Below are positions 8,479-17,861 of a DNA stretch of 64,000 nt, one piece after another; position 1 is the stretch's first letter; each line of letters starts with the position of its first letter. This DNA is from JAADHX01 sp964569385 (GTDB lineage: Bacteria > Actinomycetota > Acidimicrobiia > Acidimicrobiales > Poriferisodalaceae), in contig CAZMUM010000026.1 of assembly GCA_964569385.1 (NCBI GenBank), positions 12,638 through 76,637 on the forward strand. The letters are read 5' to 3'. A program made the position numbers and the translations under genes. Below the pieces are notes generated by a model. It saw only the letters and a list, made by a program, of their open reading frames with translations, was not told the origin of the DNA and did no database searches.

Positions 8479-11121
8479 ATGGACTTTGACGTTCAAGAAC
8501 GCAGACGATCCCAGCCCAGGAGAACGCGAGCGCTCCCATGGGTCGTAGGGACAGTGTTGTTGGTGGCCACGCTTGGTGTAACGCTGGTTGAGCGGAACCA
8601 CAACACGTCGGGACAGGCGGCCGGTCACGACACTGCCACCGCAGTGTTCTCGAACTCTGTAGCAGCGACAGAACACCGTCTTAGCCTGGAGCAAGCGAAA
8701 CTTACCTTGTTCATCGAGGGTGTCGCCTCGTTCGCCAGCATCTCAGCGGGCAACGAGGCGCTCCTGCTCAACGACTACGTTTCGGCGCTTCCACTCGATC
8801 GCAAGATTCCAGCGGTTCGACTCGTTGTGGTCGCCGAGAACACTGGGCAAGGAACCATCCTCGAAGCATCATCTCTCAACGGTGATCTGCAAGCCGAAGT
8901 GGTGGGCTCGCCCACGAGCAGCTATCAAGGCCTCGATAGCGCCATTGCAAACTCCGAGACAGACGCGATGCCAGCAGTTGGAACGAGCAACGGAAGCGGC
9001 GTTGAGAGCGTGGACACTAGCGAATCGATATGGCTTGCTGTTGCGGTGCCAGGCGTCGACGATCGTTTCGTCGCGGCGCAGTTCGAAGCCGAGGTGTTCC
9101 TTAGCCCAGCGCTCGACGTGGGCGGAACTATGGCTTCGTTGCGTCCCTTCTCGGCCGACTTCGTGATATCTAGACCGTCGGCTTCGCCAGTGCAGGTCGC
9201 GGGGCCCGCTGATGGTTCCATTGGGCGTTCTCCATCGGGCGACAGGTTTACCTACGCTGGTGAGGTCGATGTCTTCGGATCTCCGTGGCGGCTCGACGTG
9301 CTCAGTTCGGTCGACTTTCTTGAGATCCCAAACTCGCACCACAGCCTTTTCTGGCCCATTGGCGGCACGCTTCTATCTATTGCGGTTGTCGCACTTTTGC
9401 TGATGCAACAGCGCGGCGGTCGACGACAGCTAGAGAACAGCGCAGCTCTGACGCGATCGAGCCGTCGGTTTACCACCGGGTTCGATAACGCTCCGATCGG
9501 CATGGCCGAGGTCGATGTGCATGGCCGCGTAATGAAGTCAAACGCCACGATGCGACTCCAACTCGGACGCGACGTTCTCGACGGTGTTGTACTGCCGAGC
9601 CTGCTCCATCCAGACGACTCTTCGGCACACGCCGAACAACGAGATCGCCTCGATAGTGGTGTTGCGCCAAGCGCCCAGCTCGATGTTCGCTATCTACGAC
9701 CAGATGGCCGCCAGCTGTGGGTGACAGAATCGATTTCAGCTCTTGATCGAGTTGGCGACCCTGACCGTCACTACCTCATCCAGCAGTTAGATACGACCGA
9801 CCGTCACGAAGCTGAGCTCACACTCCACACTCTCGCATTCAGCGATTCGTTGACCGGCTTGCCCAACAAGGCCTCGCTGATGTTGCAGCTCGAACAGCAG
9901 TTGGTGGTGAGCGAGTCGTCAGGCGATCAATTCACTTTGTTGTTCATCGACCTTGACCTGTTCAAAGTAGTTAATGACAGCCTCGGGCATGGTGCGGGCG
10001 ACTATGTAATCAAAGTCATCGCCGATCGGATCACCGCCGGCCTTCCAGAGAAACACCAAGTGGCCCGATTCGGCGGCGACGAGTTCACCATTGTTTGCCC
10101 CGAAGTGTGCGATTCCAACAAGATCGAAGAGATCTCCGTCGGGCTGCTCAAGTCCATCGGCGAACCGATTGACCTTGCCGGGGTGCCTGTGTCGATCACG
10201 GCCAGCATCGGCTACACCTTTAGCTCCACAGGAGATACCCCAGAGACCCTGTTACGCGACGCGGATGCAGCCATGTACAAGGCCAAGGCAAACGGTCGAA
10301 ATCGAGTGATGCAGTTCGTCGGACCGATCCGGCGCGAAGCCGTCGAGCGGTTCGATATCGAGACATCACTGCGCTTGGCGATCGATCGCGACGAGTTCGA
10401 CATCTTCTACCAGCCAATGATCGACCTAGCCACCGACCGAATCGTGGGAGTCGAAGCGCTACTCCGCTGGCAGCATCCGGACCGCGGACTTCTCGAACCA
10501 GGGGCGTTTCTGGACGTCGCTCGCGAGTCAGGGTTACTCGACGAGATCGATGCGATGACGTTGGCGAAGGCATGGAAACAGCTCGATCAGTGGGTTCACC
10601 GGCGCGCCGCGGCCAAAGAGTGGCACTTGGCCGTCAACTGTTCGTCGCAGTGGTTCCAGGATGGGCGGTTGCGAACGTTGCTGCCAGAAGTTCTCGACTC
10701 GACGAGCCTCGACCCATCGCGTTTGTGGCTCGAACTTACCGAATCCGACTTGTTGCACGACACCAAACAGACCGCTGCCGAGCTTGATGCGTTGCACTCG
10801 ATCGGGGTCAAGGTAGCCCTCGACGATTTCGGAACCGGGTTCAGTTCGCTTAGCTACTTGAGCCGCTTTGACATAGATCGCCTCAAGATCGACCAGTCGT
10901 TTATTCAGTCGCTCGGTAAGAGCGACGCCGACGAGGCCATCGTTGGCGCGGTAGTCGAGATGGCGAACGCTCTAGGAATTCCAACCGTGGCCGAAGGCAC
11001 CGAGAGCGTCGAGCAACTCGAGGTAGTGCGTCGGCTGGGAGCCAACTACGCCCAAGGGTTCCTACTCGGCGAGCCTCAATCGGTCGCAGACCTCGACGTT
11101 GTGCTGGCTGGCCTCAGTTAG
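8479..11121 (+). CDS. CHASE-like/PAS GGDEF-EAL cyclic-di-GMP protein
   Basis: About 880 residues from ATG 8479 (the open frame begins at 8410, but residues before this are not protein-like). Order: TM helix near residues 20-35, a roughly 250-residue extracytoplasmic sensor of CHASE type, second TM (FWPIGGTLLSIAVVALLLM), PAS domain (FDNAPIGMAEVD), GGDEF domain with intact GGDEF near residue 532, EAL domain with EAL near residue 659 and the DDFGTGFSSL loop near 782. Both catalytic signatures are intact, so it could synthesise and degrade c-di-GMP; one half may be regulatory. Its 3' end overlaps the convergent nitronate monooxygenase gene by eight bases. Confidence 0.92.
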   Translation: MDFDVQERRRSQPRRTRALPWVVGTVLLVATLGVTLVERNHNTSGQAAGHDTATAVFSNSVAATEHRLSLEQAKLTLFIEGVASFASISAGNEALLLNDYVSALPLDRKIPAVRLVVVAENTGQGTILEASSLNGDLQAEVVGSPTSSYQGLDSAIANSETDAMPAVGTSNGSGVESVDTSESIWLAVAVPGVDDRFVAAQFEAEVFLSPALDVGGTMASLRPFSADFVISRPSASPVQVAGPADGSIGRSPSGDRFTYAGEVDVFGSPWRLDVLSSVDFLEIPNSHHSLFWPIGGTLLSIAVVALLLMQQRGGRRQLENSAALTRSSRRFTTGFDNAPIGMAEVDVHGRVMKSNATMRLQLGRDVLDGVVLPSLLHPDDSSAHAEQRDRLDSGVAPSAQLDVRYLRPDGRQLWVTESISALDRVGDPDRHYLIQQLDTTDRHEAELTLHTLAFSDSLTGLPNKASLMLQLEQQLVVSESSGDQFTLLFIDLDLFKVVNDSLGHGAGDYVIKVIADRITAGLPEKHQVARFGGDEFTIVCPEVCDSNKIEEISVGLLKSIGEPIDLAGVPVSITASIGYTFSSTGDTPETLLRDADAAMYKAKANGRNRVMQFVGPIRREAVERFDIETSLRLAIDRDEFDIFYQPMIDLATDRIVGVEALLRWQHPDRGLLEPGAFLDVARESGLLDEIDAMTLAKAWKQLDQWVHRRAAAKEWHLAVNCSSQWFQDGRLRTLLPEVLDSTSLDPSRLWLELTESDLLHDTKQTAAELDALHSIGVKVALDDFGTGFSSLSYLSRFDIDRLKIDQSFIQSLGKSDADEAIVGAVVEMANALGIPTVAEGTESVEQLEVVRRLGANYAQGFLLGEPQSVADLDVVLAGLS

Positions 11122-12232
11122 AACCCCGCAGTCGAGCCAGTGCCGCTTCGGTCTCGCCGACGAGATTGTTCATCACGGCCCGCACCGTCGTTGGCTTGTC
11201 GAAATAGGCGATGCTTTGCCCGGCGGGCGAGTGCATCAGGGGCTCGATGCGGTGCCGTTCTATTTGCCCGAGAAGGTCGCCGACCAAAATGTCTTGATAC
11301 GGCATCTTTAGAGGCGTCGGTGCGTCATCGGTGCTCCAGACATCGGACCAAGAGGTGCGAATCTGGCGGAGAGTCTTCCCGCTGTCGGCGCGCGAGATGA
11401 CCGTATCTGCGCTTTCAGCTGCAAGTAACTTGGCCAGAATCTCGGGTTCGGTGTGGGACTCTTCGCACACGAGCCAGGCCGTTCCGAGCCAGACACCGAC
11501 CGCGCCGAGAGCCATAGCAGCGGCTATGTGGCGGCCAGTAGCAACGCCGCCTGCGGCCACAACCGGAGTCTCTCCGGCAACATCGACGATGCGAGGAACC
11601 AGCGAGTAGGTGCCGACCGTTCCGGTATGAGCGCCGGCATCGTAGCCCTGAGCTACAAGGATGTCGGCACCGGCTCGGAGGGCCCGTTCGGCATGTTTGG
11701 GCTGACCAACGAGGCTCACCATTTTGATCCCACGTTCTTTGGCTGGTCCGATTACCCACTCTGGGCTGCCGATCCCGAGGGCTAGAATTTTGAGTCCAGA
11801 ATCGAGGGCAACGTCGACTTGTTCGCGGGCCATCTCTTCGCTGCGGACGAAGCGCGAACGCATACCAGGTTCGCCGTCGTCTGGAATGCCGTAGTCGGCG
11901 CGGATCTTGTTAATGAAGGCCCGGTGATCGTCGGGAATCGAGGCTTCGATCTCGGCTCGGTTGTCTTTTTCTGGCATGCCACTGGGTATGACAAGGTCGA
12001 TCCCGTACGGCTTGTCGCCCAGTTCGTGGCTCATGCGCGACAGGCTCGACTCGATTTCTTCCGGTGTGCTTCGAGTCGCGCCCCAGATTCCGATTCCCCC
12101 GGCGTGGGTGATGGCAATAGCTGCATCGAGCGAATGCGCGAACCCGAAGATCGGGTACTTGGCACCGAGTTCGTCGCCGAGCTGGTTGGGTAGTGGGCTT
12201 GTCAAGGGGTTACCGCCGTTTCTCGGTGACAC
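11114..12232 (-). CDS. Nitronate monooxygenase / 2-nitropropane dioxygenase-family flavoprotein
   Basis: About 372 residues. TIM-barrel FMN enzyme with AITHAGGIGIWGA near the N-terminus, VAQGYDAGAHTG (flavin/active-site strand) and PVVAAGGVATGRHIAAAMALGA (phosphate-binding GG loop). It oxidises alkyl nitronates; the same fold includes FabK-type enoyl-ACP reductases, so substrate is uncertain. The open frame runs back to 12385 inside the agmatinase gene, which cannot be the real start. GTG 12232 is used here; TTG 12205, with GGCGG about eight bases upstream, is an equally good start. It follows the agmatinase on the same strand with a 13-bp gap. Confidence 0.85.
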   Translation of the reverse strand: MSPRNGGNPLTSPLPNQLGDELGAKYPIFGFAHSLDAAIAITHAGGIGIWGATRSTPEEIESSLSRMSHELGDKPYGIDLVIPSGMPEKDNRAEIEASIPDDHRAFINKIRADYGIPDDGEPGMRSRFVRSEEMAREQVDVALDSGLKILALGIGSPEWVIGPAKERGIKMVSLVGQPKHAERALRAGADILVAQGYDAGAHTGTVGTYSLVPRIVDVAGETPVVAAGGVATGRHIAAAMALGAVGVWLGTAWLVCEESHTEPEILAKLLAAESADTVISRADSGKTLRQIRTSWSDVWSTDDAPTPLKMPYQDILVGDLLGQIERHRIEPLMHSPAGQSIAYFDKPTTVRAVMNNLVGETEAALARLRGSN

Positions 12233-12245
12233 GTAGGTTTCTCGG

Positions 12246-13226
12246 CTACATGCGGCCGTAGGGGATGGGCTTGGATCCCATCCGGATGGCGTGCAGGCAG
12301 ATGATGTCGTGGGCGATCGTGGCTGCGGCGATGGCGGTGATCTCGCTGATGTCGTAGACCGGCGATACCTCGACCACGTCGGCACCGACGATGTTCAGTC
12401 CCGTCAACGAGCGCACTGCTTCGAAGGCTTGAGATGTTGATAGTCCGCCGGCAACCGGAGTGCCAGTGCCAGGGGCGAACGCCGGGTCGAGGCAGTCGAT
12501 GTCGAATGTGAGGTAAGCAGCCCTGTCGCCGACAACTTCTCGAACGACTTCGACAGTAGCTGGAATGCCCTCGCGGTGTATCCAAGGTGCGGTCAAGATC
12601 GTGAACCCGTGGTCCGAACTGTTTGGCGTGCGGATGCCGATTTGAACGCTGGTGGCCGGGTCGACGATTCCTTCGCGTATTGCCCGCAGGAACATCGATC
12701 CGTGGTCGAGCCGTTCGCCATCGTCTGGCCACGTGTCGCTGTGAGCGTCGAAGTGGATCAGCGAGAGCGGCCCGTACTTCTCAGCGTGAGCTCGGAGCAG
12801 TGGGTAGGTGACGAAGTGGTCGCCACCGAACGACAACATGAACACATCGTTGGCGATGATTTCTCGGGCGTGAGCTTCGATCTTCTCCGGGGTCGAAGCG
12901 GGGTAGCCGTAGTCGAGGAAACAGTCCCCGTAGTCGGCGATGGCCAACTCTGTGAGTGGGTCGAAACCGAAAGGGAACCCGGGGATCTCAGCTAGGCCTG
13001 TCGAGGCTTCGCGTACGGCCCTTGGTCCGAATCGAGTGCCCGGTCGTCCTGATGTGGCCATGTCGAATGGAATGCCAGTAACTACAACGTCGGCAGCGGC
13101 GATGTCGCGTGTGTAGTTTCGGCGAAGGAACGAGACCGCACCTGCATACGGAGACTCGTCGCCAGGTCCCTTCAGGCCTTGTCGTCGAAAGGCCTGGTCG
13201 CCGTCGACTGGTCCGGTCTCTTGCAC
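12246..13226 (-). CDS. speB: Agmatinase (ureohydrolase family)
   Basis: About 326 residues. The manganese-binding motifs of ureohydrolases are all present: SFGGDHFVT, HFDAHSDTW, and FDIDCLDPAFAPGTGTP. The GIPFDMATSGRPG and IVGADVVEVSPVYD segments match E. coli SpeB closely. It would hydrolyse agmatine to putrescine and urea. ATG 13274 is the longest sensible start but its CAT overlaps the ATG of the divergent oxidase; GTG 13226, preceded by AGGGG at five bases, is preferred and leaves about 47 bp for a divergent promoter. The neighbouring PuuB-like oxidase suggests a joint agmatine/putrescine route. Confidence 0.88.
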   Translation of the reverse strand: MQETGPVDGDQAFRRQGLKGPGDESPYAGAVSFLRRNYTRDIAAADVVVTGIPFDMATSGRPGTRFGPRAVREASTGLAEIPGFPFGFDPLTELAIADYGDCFLDYGYPASTPEKIEAHAREIIANDVFMLSFGGDHFVTYPLLRAHAEKYGPLSLIHFDAHSDTWPDDGERLDHGSMFLRAIREGIVDPATSVQIGIRTPNSSDHGFTILTAPWIHREGIPATVEVVREVVGDRAAYLTFDIDCLDPAFAPGTGTPVAGGLSTSQAFEAVRSLTGLNIVGADVVEVSPVYDISEITAIAAATIAHDIICLHAIRMGSKPIPYGRM

Positions 13227-13272
13227 AGTCACCCCTGGGAAGTTGGTCACGGCGCAGCGTAGTGTCTGACCC

Positions 13273-14661
13273 ATGTCGTCCGTGGAGAATGCAACGCGCA
13301 CAGCGTTGTGGCTCGATCGCCTCGAACTGCCGTTCGAACACCGGACCCGACTCCCAGGTGATGCCGAGGTCGACGTTGCGATTGTGGGCGGAGGGTTCAG
13401 TGGTCTGTGGACTGCCTACTACCTGATTCGCCACGATCCGACTCTACGTATCGTGGTGCTTGAGCGCGACTTCTGTGGCTACGGGGCCTCGGGTCGAAAC
13501 GGGGGTTGGGCCGTTGGCGAGCTAGCTGGATCGTTCGCCAAGTACACCAAGATGTCGTCGAAGTCTGAGGCCATGCGCCTTAGTCGAGCGGTATTCGACT
13601 CCGTCGACGAGATCGGGCGCGTGGCCACACTCGAATCGATCGACTGCGACTACGCCAAGGGCGGGACGATCTATGTGGCTCGCAACTCGCCTCAGGCCAA
13701 ACGACAGCGCCAGCACATCGACTCTGTGCGCGAGCAGGGCTTCACCGAAGACGAATTCCGGTTGCTCGATGCCAACGAGGCCAAGACCTATCTGAACGTA
13801 ACCAACGTTCAATCCGGCGTCTTGTTCAGCCCGTCGGCCGCTATCGACCCGGCCAAGCTGGTTCGGGGCCTGGCTGATGTTGTTGAAGCGGCAGGGGTGG
13901 TAATCCGCGAGCAGACTCACGTACTCAGAATCGATGGACGAACGGTGCATACGGCTCACGGCGCGGTGCGCGCTGCGCACGTGGTCAGGGCTACCGAGGC
14001 CTACACACGCGATCTCAAAGGTGAACGACGCAGGCTGCTGCCTGCCTATTCGCTGATGATCGCGACCGAACCTCTCGATGAGTCGGTGTTCGACGAGATC
14101 GGGCTTCACGCCCGAACGACCTTCGCCGATGACAGGCACATGGTCATCTATGGCCAGCGAACCGCCGACAATCGAATCGCCTTCGGCGGGCGCGGCGTGC
14201 CGTATCTGTACGGGTCTCGAATCAACGCCTCAGCTGAGGTTCACGAGCCCTCGCATGAGTTGATTCACGAGTCCTTGGTCGATCTACTGCCGGCTCTGGA
14301 AGGCGCGGAAATCACTCACCGGTGGGGTGGAGTCCTTGGGATACCTCGCAACTGGGTGCCTGGTCTTACCTACGACAAGAGCACCGGCGTAGGAGTGCTC
14401 GGCGGCTACGTCGGCGAGGGAGTGGCTGCTTCGAACTTGGCCGGCCGGACCATGGCCGAGCTGATCACTGGCCAAGAGACCGACCGGGTAACGCTCCCGT
14501 GGGTGGGTGCCACTTCTCGTAAGTGGGAGTTCGAACCGTTGCGATGGTTGGGCGTCAGGGCTAGCCGTCGAATCTTGGTTGGCGCCGATCGTCGAGAAGA
14601 CAAAAGCGATAACGAGGCGGCCTTGGCTTATCGAATCTCGCGAATGATCCGAGGCGCTTAA
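13273..14661 (+). CDS. FAD-dependent oxidoreductase, gamma-glutamylputrescine oxidase-like (DAO family)
   Basis: 462 residues. The N-terminal LWLDRLELPF then DVAIVGGGFSGLWTAYYL (Rossmann GxGxxG for FAD) is the layout of PuuB-like oxidases, with ASGRNGGWAVGEL shortly after. The C-terminal GYVGEGVAASNLAGR holds the second FAD contact. It would oxidise a primary or secondary amine with O2, and its divergence from agmatinase points to a polyamine-derived substrate (inference). The ATG lies inside CATG shared with the longest agmatinase start and has no clear SD. Confidence 0.85.
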   Translation: MSSVENATRTALWLDRLELPFEHRTRLPGDAEVDVAIVGGGFSGLWTAYYLIRHDPTLRIVVLERDFCGYGASGRNGGWAVGELAGSFAKYTKMSSKSEAMRLSRAVFDSVDEIGRVATLESIDCDYAKGGTIYVARNSPQAKRQRQHIDSVREQGFTEDEFRLLDANEAKTYLNVTNVQSGVLFSPSAAIDPAKLVRGLADVVEAAGVVIREQTHVLRIDGRTVHTAHGAVRAAHVVRATEAYTRDLKGERRRLLPAYSLMIATEPLDESVFDEIGLHARTTFADDRHMVIYGQRTADNRIAFGGRGVPYLYGSRINASAEVHEPSHELIHESLVDLLPALEGAEITHRWGGVLGIPRNWVPGLTYDKSTGVGVLGGYVGEGVAASNLAGRTMAELITGQETDRVTLPWVGATSRKWEFEPLRWLGVRASRRILVGADRREDKSDNEAALAYRISRMIRGA

Positions 14662-14713
14662 GTGTTCGGTCGGCGTACGATCGTTGCTGCCTGTCAAGGG
14701 CACGGGCCAACCG

Positions 14714-16027
14714 ATGGGGGAGTACGTGACCGATCACGAGTGGGGTTTCGCTACGAGGTCGCTTCATGCTGGCGCACCACCGGACCCCACGACTGGGGCG
14801 CGGGCGTTGCCGATTTACCAGTCGACGAGCTTCGTTTTCGACGACACCCAGGACGCCGCCGACCTTTTCGCGCTCCAGAAGTACGGAACGATCTACAGTC
14901 GCATCTCGAACCCGACGGTTGCTGCGTTCGAAGAACGGGTGGCGTCGCTTGAGGGTGGTATCGGTGCTGTTGCTACGGCATCTGGCCAGGCCGCTGAGTT
15001 CTTAACCGTCACTTCGTTGTGCGATTCTGGCGATCACGTGGTCGCCAGCGCGGCGCTCTATGGCGGCACCGTCACCCAATTCGACATAACCTTGCGCCGA
15101 CTTGGCATTGACACAACGTTCGTTTCTTCGCACGATGCGGCTGACTACGAAGCAGCCATCACCGAGAACACGAAACTTATTTACACCGAGATCATCGCCA
15201 ACCCGAGCGGTGCTATCGCCGACATCGCCGGTCTGGCTGATCTGGCTCACGCCCATGACATCCCGCTCGTCATCGACTCGACTTTCGCCTCGCCATATCT
15301 GTGTCGGCCAATTGAGCACGGCGCCGACATCGTGATCCACTCGGCCACCAAGTTCTTGGGCGGCCACGGAACCACCATTGCTGGCGTAATTGTCGAGGCC
15401 GGAACGTTCGATTGGGGCAACGGCAAGTTTCCTCACTTCACCGAACCTGTACCTAGCTACAACAATCTCAAGTTCGCCGAGAACTTTGGCGAGTACGCGT
15501 TCTGCACCAAGGTCAGAGTGGAGCAGCTTCGAGACGTCGGCGCGTGCTTGTCGCCGTTCAATGCGTTCATGATCATGATGGGGCTCGAAACCTTGCCCCT
15601 GCGGATGCGTCAGCATGTCGCCAACGCCCAGACGGTGGCCCAATGGCTCGACGCCGACGATCGGGTCACATGGGTGAAGTATGGCGGTCTGGCCGATAGC
15701 CCTTGGAGAGAACGGGTGGAGACATACCTGCCCGAAGGAGCCGGAAGCATCTTCTCGTTTGGTGTTGAGGGTGGCCGCGACGGTGGTGCTCGATTCATTG
15801 AGAACCTCGAGATGATCAGCCACCTAGCCAACGTCGGCGACGCCAAGACGCTCGTGATCCATCCGGCCTCGACCACGCACCAACAACTCAGCGACGAGCA
15901 GATGGAAGCATCTGGCGTCGGGATCGACACTGTTCGCCTGTCGGTCGGTCTCGAAGATGTCGCCGACATCATCTATGACCTCGACCAAGGTCTCACCGCT
16001 GCCACCGGCCGAGGGCGGGCGTCATGA
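14714..16027 (+). CDS. metY: O-acetylhomoserine sulfhydrylase (PLP-dependent)
   Basis: About 437 residues. The Cys/Met metabolism PLP fold is clear: ATRSLHAG near the N-terminus, YSRISNPT, the PLP-stacking ASGQAAEF region, and the Schiff-base lysine in HSATKFLGGHG. The length and LPIYQSTSFVF / IHPASTTH motifs match MetY rather than MetB. It makes homocysteine from O-acetylhomoserine and sulfide in the cytosol. ATG 14714 is used; GTG 14726 with GGGGAG just upstream is possible. It ends in an ATGA overlap with the CoA-binding protein gene. Confidence 0.9.
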   Translation: MGEYVTDHEWGFATRSLHAGAPPDPTTGARALPIYQSTSFVFDDTQDAADLFALQKYGTIYSRISNPTVAAFEERVASLEGGIGAVATASGQAAEFLTVTSLCDSGDHVVASAALYGGTVTQFDITLRRLGIDTTFVSSHDAADYEAAITENTKLIYTEIIANPSGAIADIAGLADLAHAHDIPLVIDSTFASPYLCRPIEHGADIVIHSATKFLGGHGTTIAGVIVEAGTFDWGNGKFPHFTEPVPSYNNLKFAENFGEYAFCTKVRVEQLRDVGACLSPFNAFMIMMGLETLPLRMRQHVANAQTVAQWLDADDRVTWVKYGGLADSPWRERVETYLPEGAGSIFSFGVEGGRDGGARFIENLEMISHLANVGDAKTLVIHPASTTHQQLSDEQMEASGVGIDTVRLSVGLEDVADIIYDLDQGLTAATGRGRAS

Positions 16028-16515
16028 ATGCCGTTTCCGGAAGTTGGGTACCACCTAGTGCAACCGAGCGGAAGGTCATCATGGATCGCACCACCACGGT
16101 GGCCATGGTTGGTGCATCTTCGAACCCGGCTCGCGCGTCGAACTTTGTGGCAACGTACCTGCTGAGTCGATCCGATGAATTCGAGTTGTGGTTCGTCAAC
16201 CCGCGTGAGACCGAGATTCTGGGCCAATCGGTCTACCCAAGTCTCGAAGACCTGCCCGGTGCACCAGACATGGTCGACGTGTTTCGCCGGCCCGCCGATC
16301 TGCCGGCTGTGGCTGAGGAGGCCGTGGCCGTCGGCGCATCGTCACTATGGATCCAGCTTGGGCTGTGGAGCGACGAGGCCGCATCGATCGCGTACCACGG
16401 CGGCCTCGATGTAGTTATGGATCGATGCTTAAAAATCGAACACGCCCGATTTGCAGGCGGCCTGAACTTGGCTGGTTTCAACACCGGCGTCATTACGTCG
16501 CGCCGACGTCGGTAG
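16024..16515 (+). CDS. CoA-binding domain protein (YccU type)
   Basis: 163 residues with a Rossmann-like CoA_binding_2 domain: VAMVGASSNPARAS, VYPSLEDLP, DVFRRP, and SSLWIQLGLWSDEA. This family binds CoA or a related nucleotide, and its biochemical role is not firmly known. The four-base overlap with metY makes an operon; the same pairing occurs in many bacteria, which suggests a link to sulfur amino-acid metabolism (family knowledge, not shown here). The frame begins with about 25 poorly conserved residues; ATG 16081 is a possible shorter start. Confidence 0.85.
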   Translation: MNAVSGSWVPPSATERKVIMDRTTTVAMVGASSNPARASNFVATYLLSRSDEFELWFVNPRETEILGQSVYPSLEDLPGAPDMVDVFRRPADLPAVAEEAVAVGASSLWIQLGLWSDEAASIAYHGGLDVVMDRCLKIEHARFAGGLNLAGFNTGVITSRRRR

Positions 16516-16535
16516 GGCCGCAAGCTAAGGGGAGG

Positions 16536-17153
16536 TCAGTCTTCGACCGTCGGGGTCTCACGGGATTTCGGCAAGCGATCGGCCTCGGAACGGAGATCCA
16601 AGGCCGAGTCGATACCCAAGACATCGTGGAACGATAGGTCGAACGAAGTCAGCGCACCACCATCATCGACGCTCAGGAATGCGCTGGTACTCCAGACTCG
16701 GTAGCCGATGCCATCGATCCATTTCACGCCGACGACAAACTCATCGCCGACTCGATTCCCGTCGGCGAGGTCGATGTTGTTAACGATCTTCCGGCTCAGC
16801 CTCTTACCCGTCTCAAGATCGACGATGTATCCGGCCCAATCAACAGTGATCTGTTTCCTATCGACAGCTCCGAGGTAGGTATCCAACACCTCGAAGACGA
16901 GCCCCACGTTCTCAGCTCCTTCGCCCGAAGCGGTCGCCCACTCTTCATCAACCGGAAACCGATACCCGTCGACCACATCGAGGAGTCGTACATGAACCAG
17001 AGCATCAACGCGCTGATCAACCTGTTCCAAGCTCTCGATCGGTTCCTCGAAAGAGGAGACGTGGGTGACGTTGTCGGCGTCAGCGCCGCCTGAGCAGGCC
17101 GCTACAATGAGACATAGGCTGCCGATCGCCAAGCCGCAAATCTTAGATCGCAT
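16536..17153 (-). CDS. Lipoprotein of unknown function
   Basis: 205 residues. The N-terminus is a lipoprotein signal (KICGLAIGSLCLIVAACSGG, cleavage before the Cys of the AAC lipobox). The mature part is soluble, mixed alpha/beta and acidic. GAGGTGA lies just upstream of the ATG. It begins nine bases after the metalloprotease stop, so the two form an operon whose products are both exported; the lipoprotein could be an inhibitor, chaperone or substrate of the protease. No family was recognised. Confidence 0.75.
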   Translation of the reverse strand: MRSKICGLAIGSLCLIVAACSGGADADNVTHVSSFEEPIESLEQVDQRVDALVHVRLLDVVDGYRFPVDEEWATASGEGAENVGLVFEVLDTYLGAVDRKQITVDWAGYIVDLETGKRLSRKIVNNIDLADGNRVGDEFVVGVKWIDGIGYRVWSTSAFLSVDDGGALTSFDLSFHDVLGIDSALDLRSEADRLPKSRETPTVED

Positions 17154-17161
17154 GACTCACC

Positions 17162-17767
17162 TCACTGATATCGCAGATTGATCTTGTCAATCTCGTATTG
17201 GCCGAGAATGCCGTTGTCTCCGCCATCCATGCAGGACGTGCCGGCAGTTCCCCCGTCCCTGAACCCCACAGTGTGACCAACTTCGTGACAGAAAACGTTC
17301 CACTTCGTCGCCCATGACACTCCGTTTACTCGCATAGCCTGATCGACCTTTATTCTCCATCTATCGCATTTGTCCGACCCGGCGGATCGCATGCAGCCGG
17401 TCTCGCCAGCTGCTCCGGTCGTCTCCATGTTTGAAGCGGCAGTGGCGTACCAGATGACGTCATCGTGCGTGCCGTAACTGGCGCAAGCTGGAGAGAGCTC
17501 AATGGTCTGGAGTGCCGTTGGGTTGTAGTCCTGGAGCATAGTGAAATGCATGAAATGATTGAAGTGTAGAAAGTCTGCATTGGTACATTCGATCGACCTA
17601 TGCGTGTGATAGCGGTTATCGGCAAATTTGGGTAGAAACGGTGCACGATTGTCTGTGTGGGAGGCCTCAGCGCTATCGGTGCCACCGAACGCAAGGAGCA
17701 ATACAAACAACAGCAGGACTTTTCGCGCAGATGATCCCTTGGTTGCCTCGGAGCTATTCCGTCCCAT
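17162..17767 (-). CDS. Secreted snapalysin-like zinc metalloprotease
   Basis: About 201 residues from ATG 17767, which has an AAGG site upstream (GTG 17773 is the longest start). A Sec signal peptide (KVLLLFVLLLAFGGTDSAEA) precedes a small catalytic domain. The zinc motif is H161-E-V-G-H165-T-V-G-F-R-D171, the HExxHxxGxxD form known from snapalysin (M7), followed by CMDGG as a possible Met-turn. Six or more cysteines suggest disulfides in the mature exported enzyme. Base composition is slightly less G+C-rich than neighbours. It is cotranscribed with the lipoprotein at 16536. Confidence 0.75.
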   Translation of the reverse strand: MGRNSSEATKGSSARKVLLLFVLLLAFGGTDSAEASHTDNRAPFLPKFADNRYHTHRSIECTNADFLHFNHFMHFTMLQDYNPTALQTIELSPACASYGTHDDVIWYATAASNMETTGAAGETGCMRSAGSDKCDRWRIKVDQAMRVNGVSWATKWNVFCHEVGHTVGFRDGGTAGTSCMDGGDNGILGQYEIDKINLRYQ

Positions 17768-17861
17768 ATTCACCTTCCCCAGCTCACGACCTCAATCCGA
17801 GTTCGTAAACACAGTGTCACCCCCCCCCGGACGGCAAAGTCAAGGGTTTTCTCGTCGGCGT

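Noticed and set aside
14662..14713. SAM riboswitch before metY
   Set aside because: The gap is only about 50 bases and no conserved riboswitch elements were seen.
15002..15823. 273-codon antisense frame inside metY
   Set aside because: Shadow of a well-conserved PLP enzyme; composition typical of antisense frames in high-G+C DNA.
17819..17830. Run of C residues upstream of the metalloprotease
   Set aside because: About ten C in a non-coding spot; could allow slippage but there is no frame or promoter element positioned to use it.
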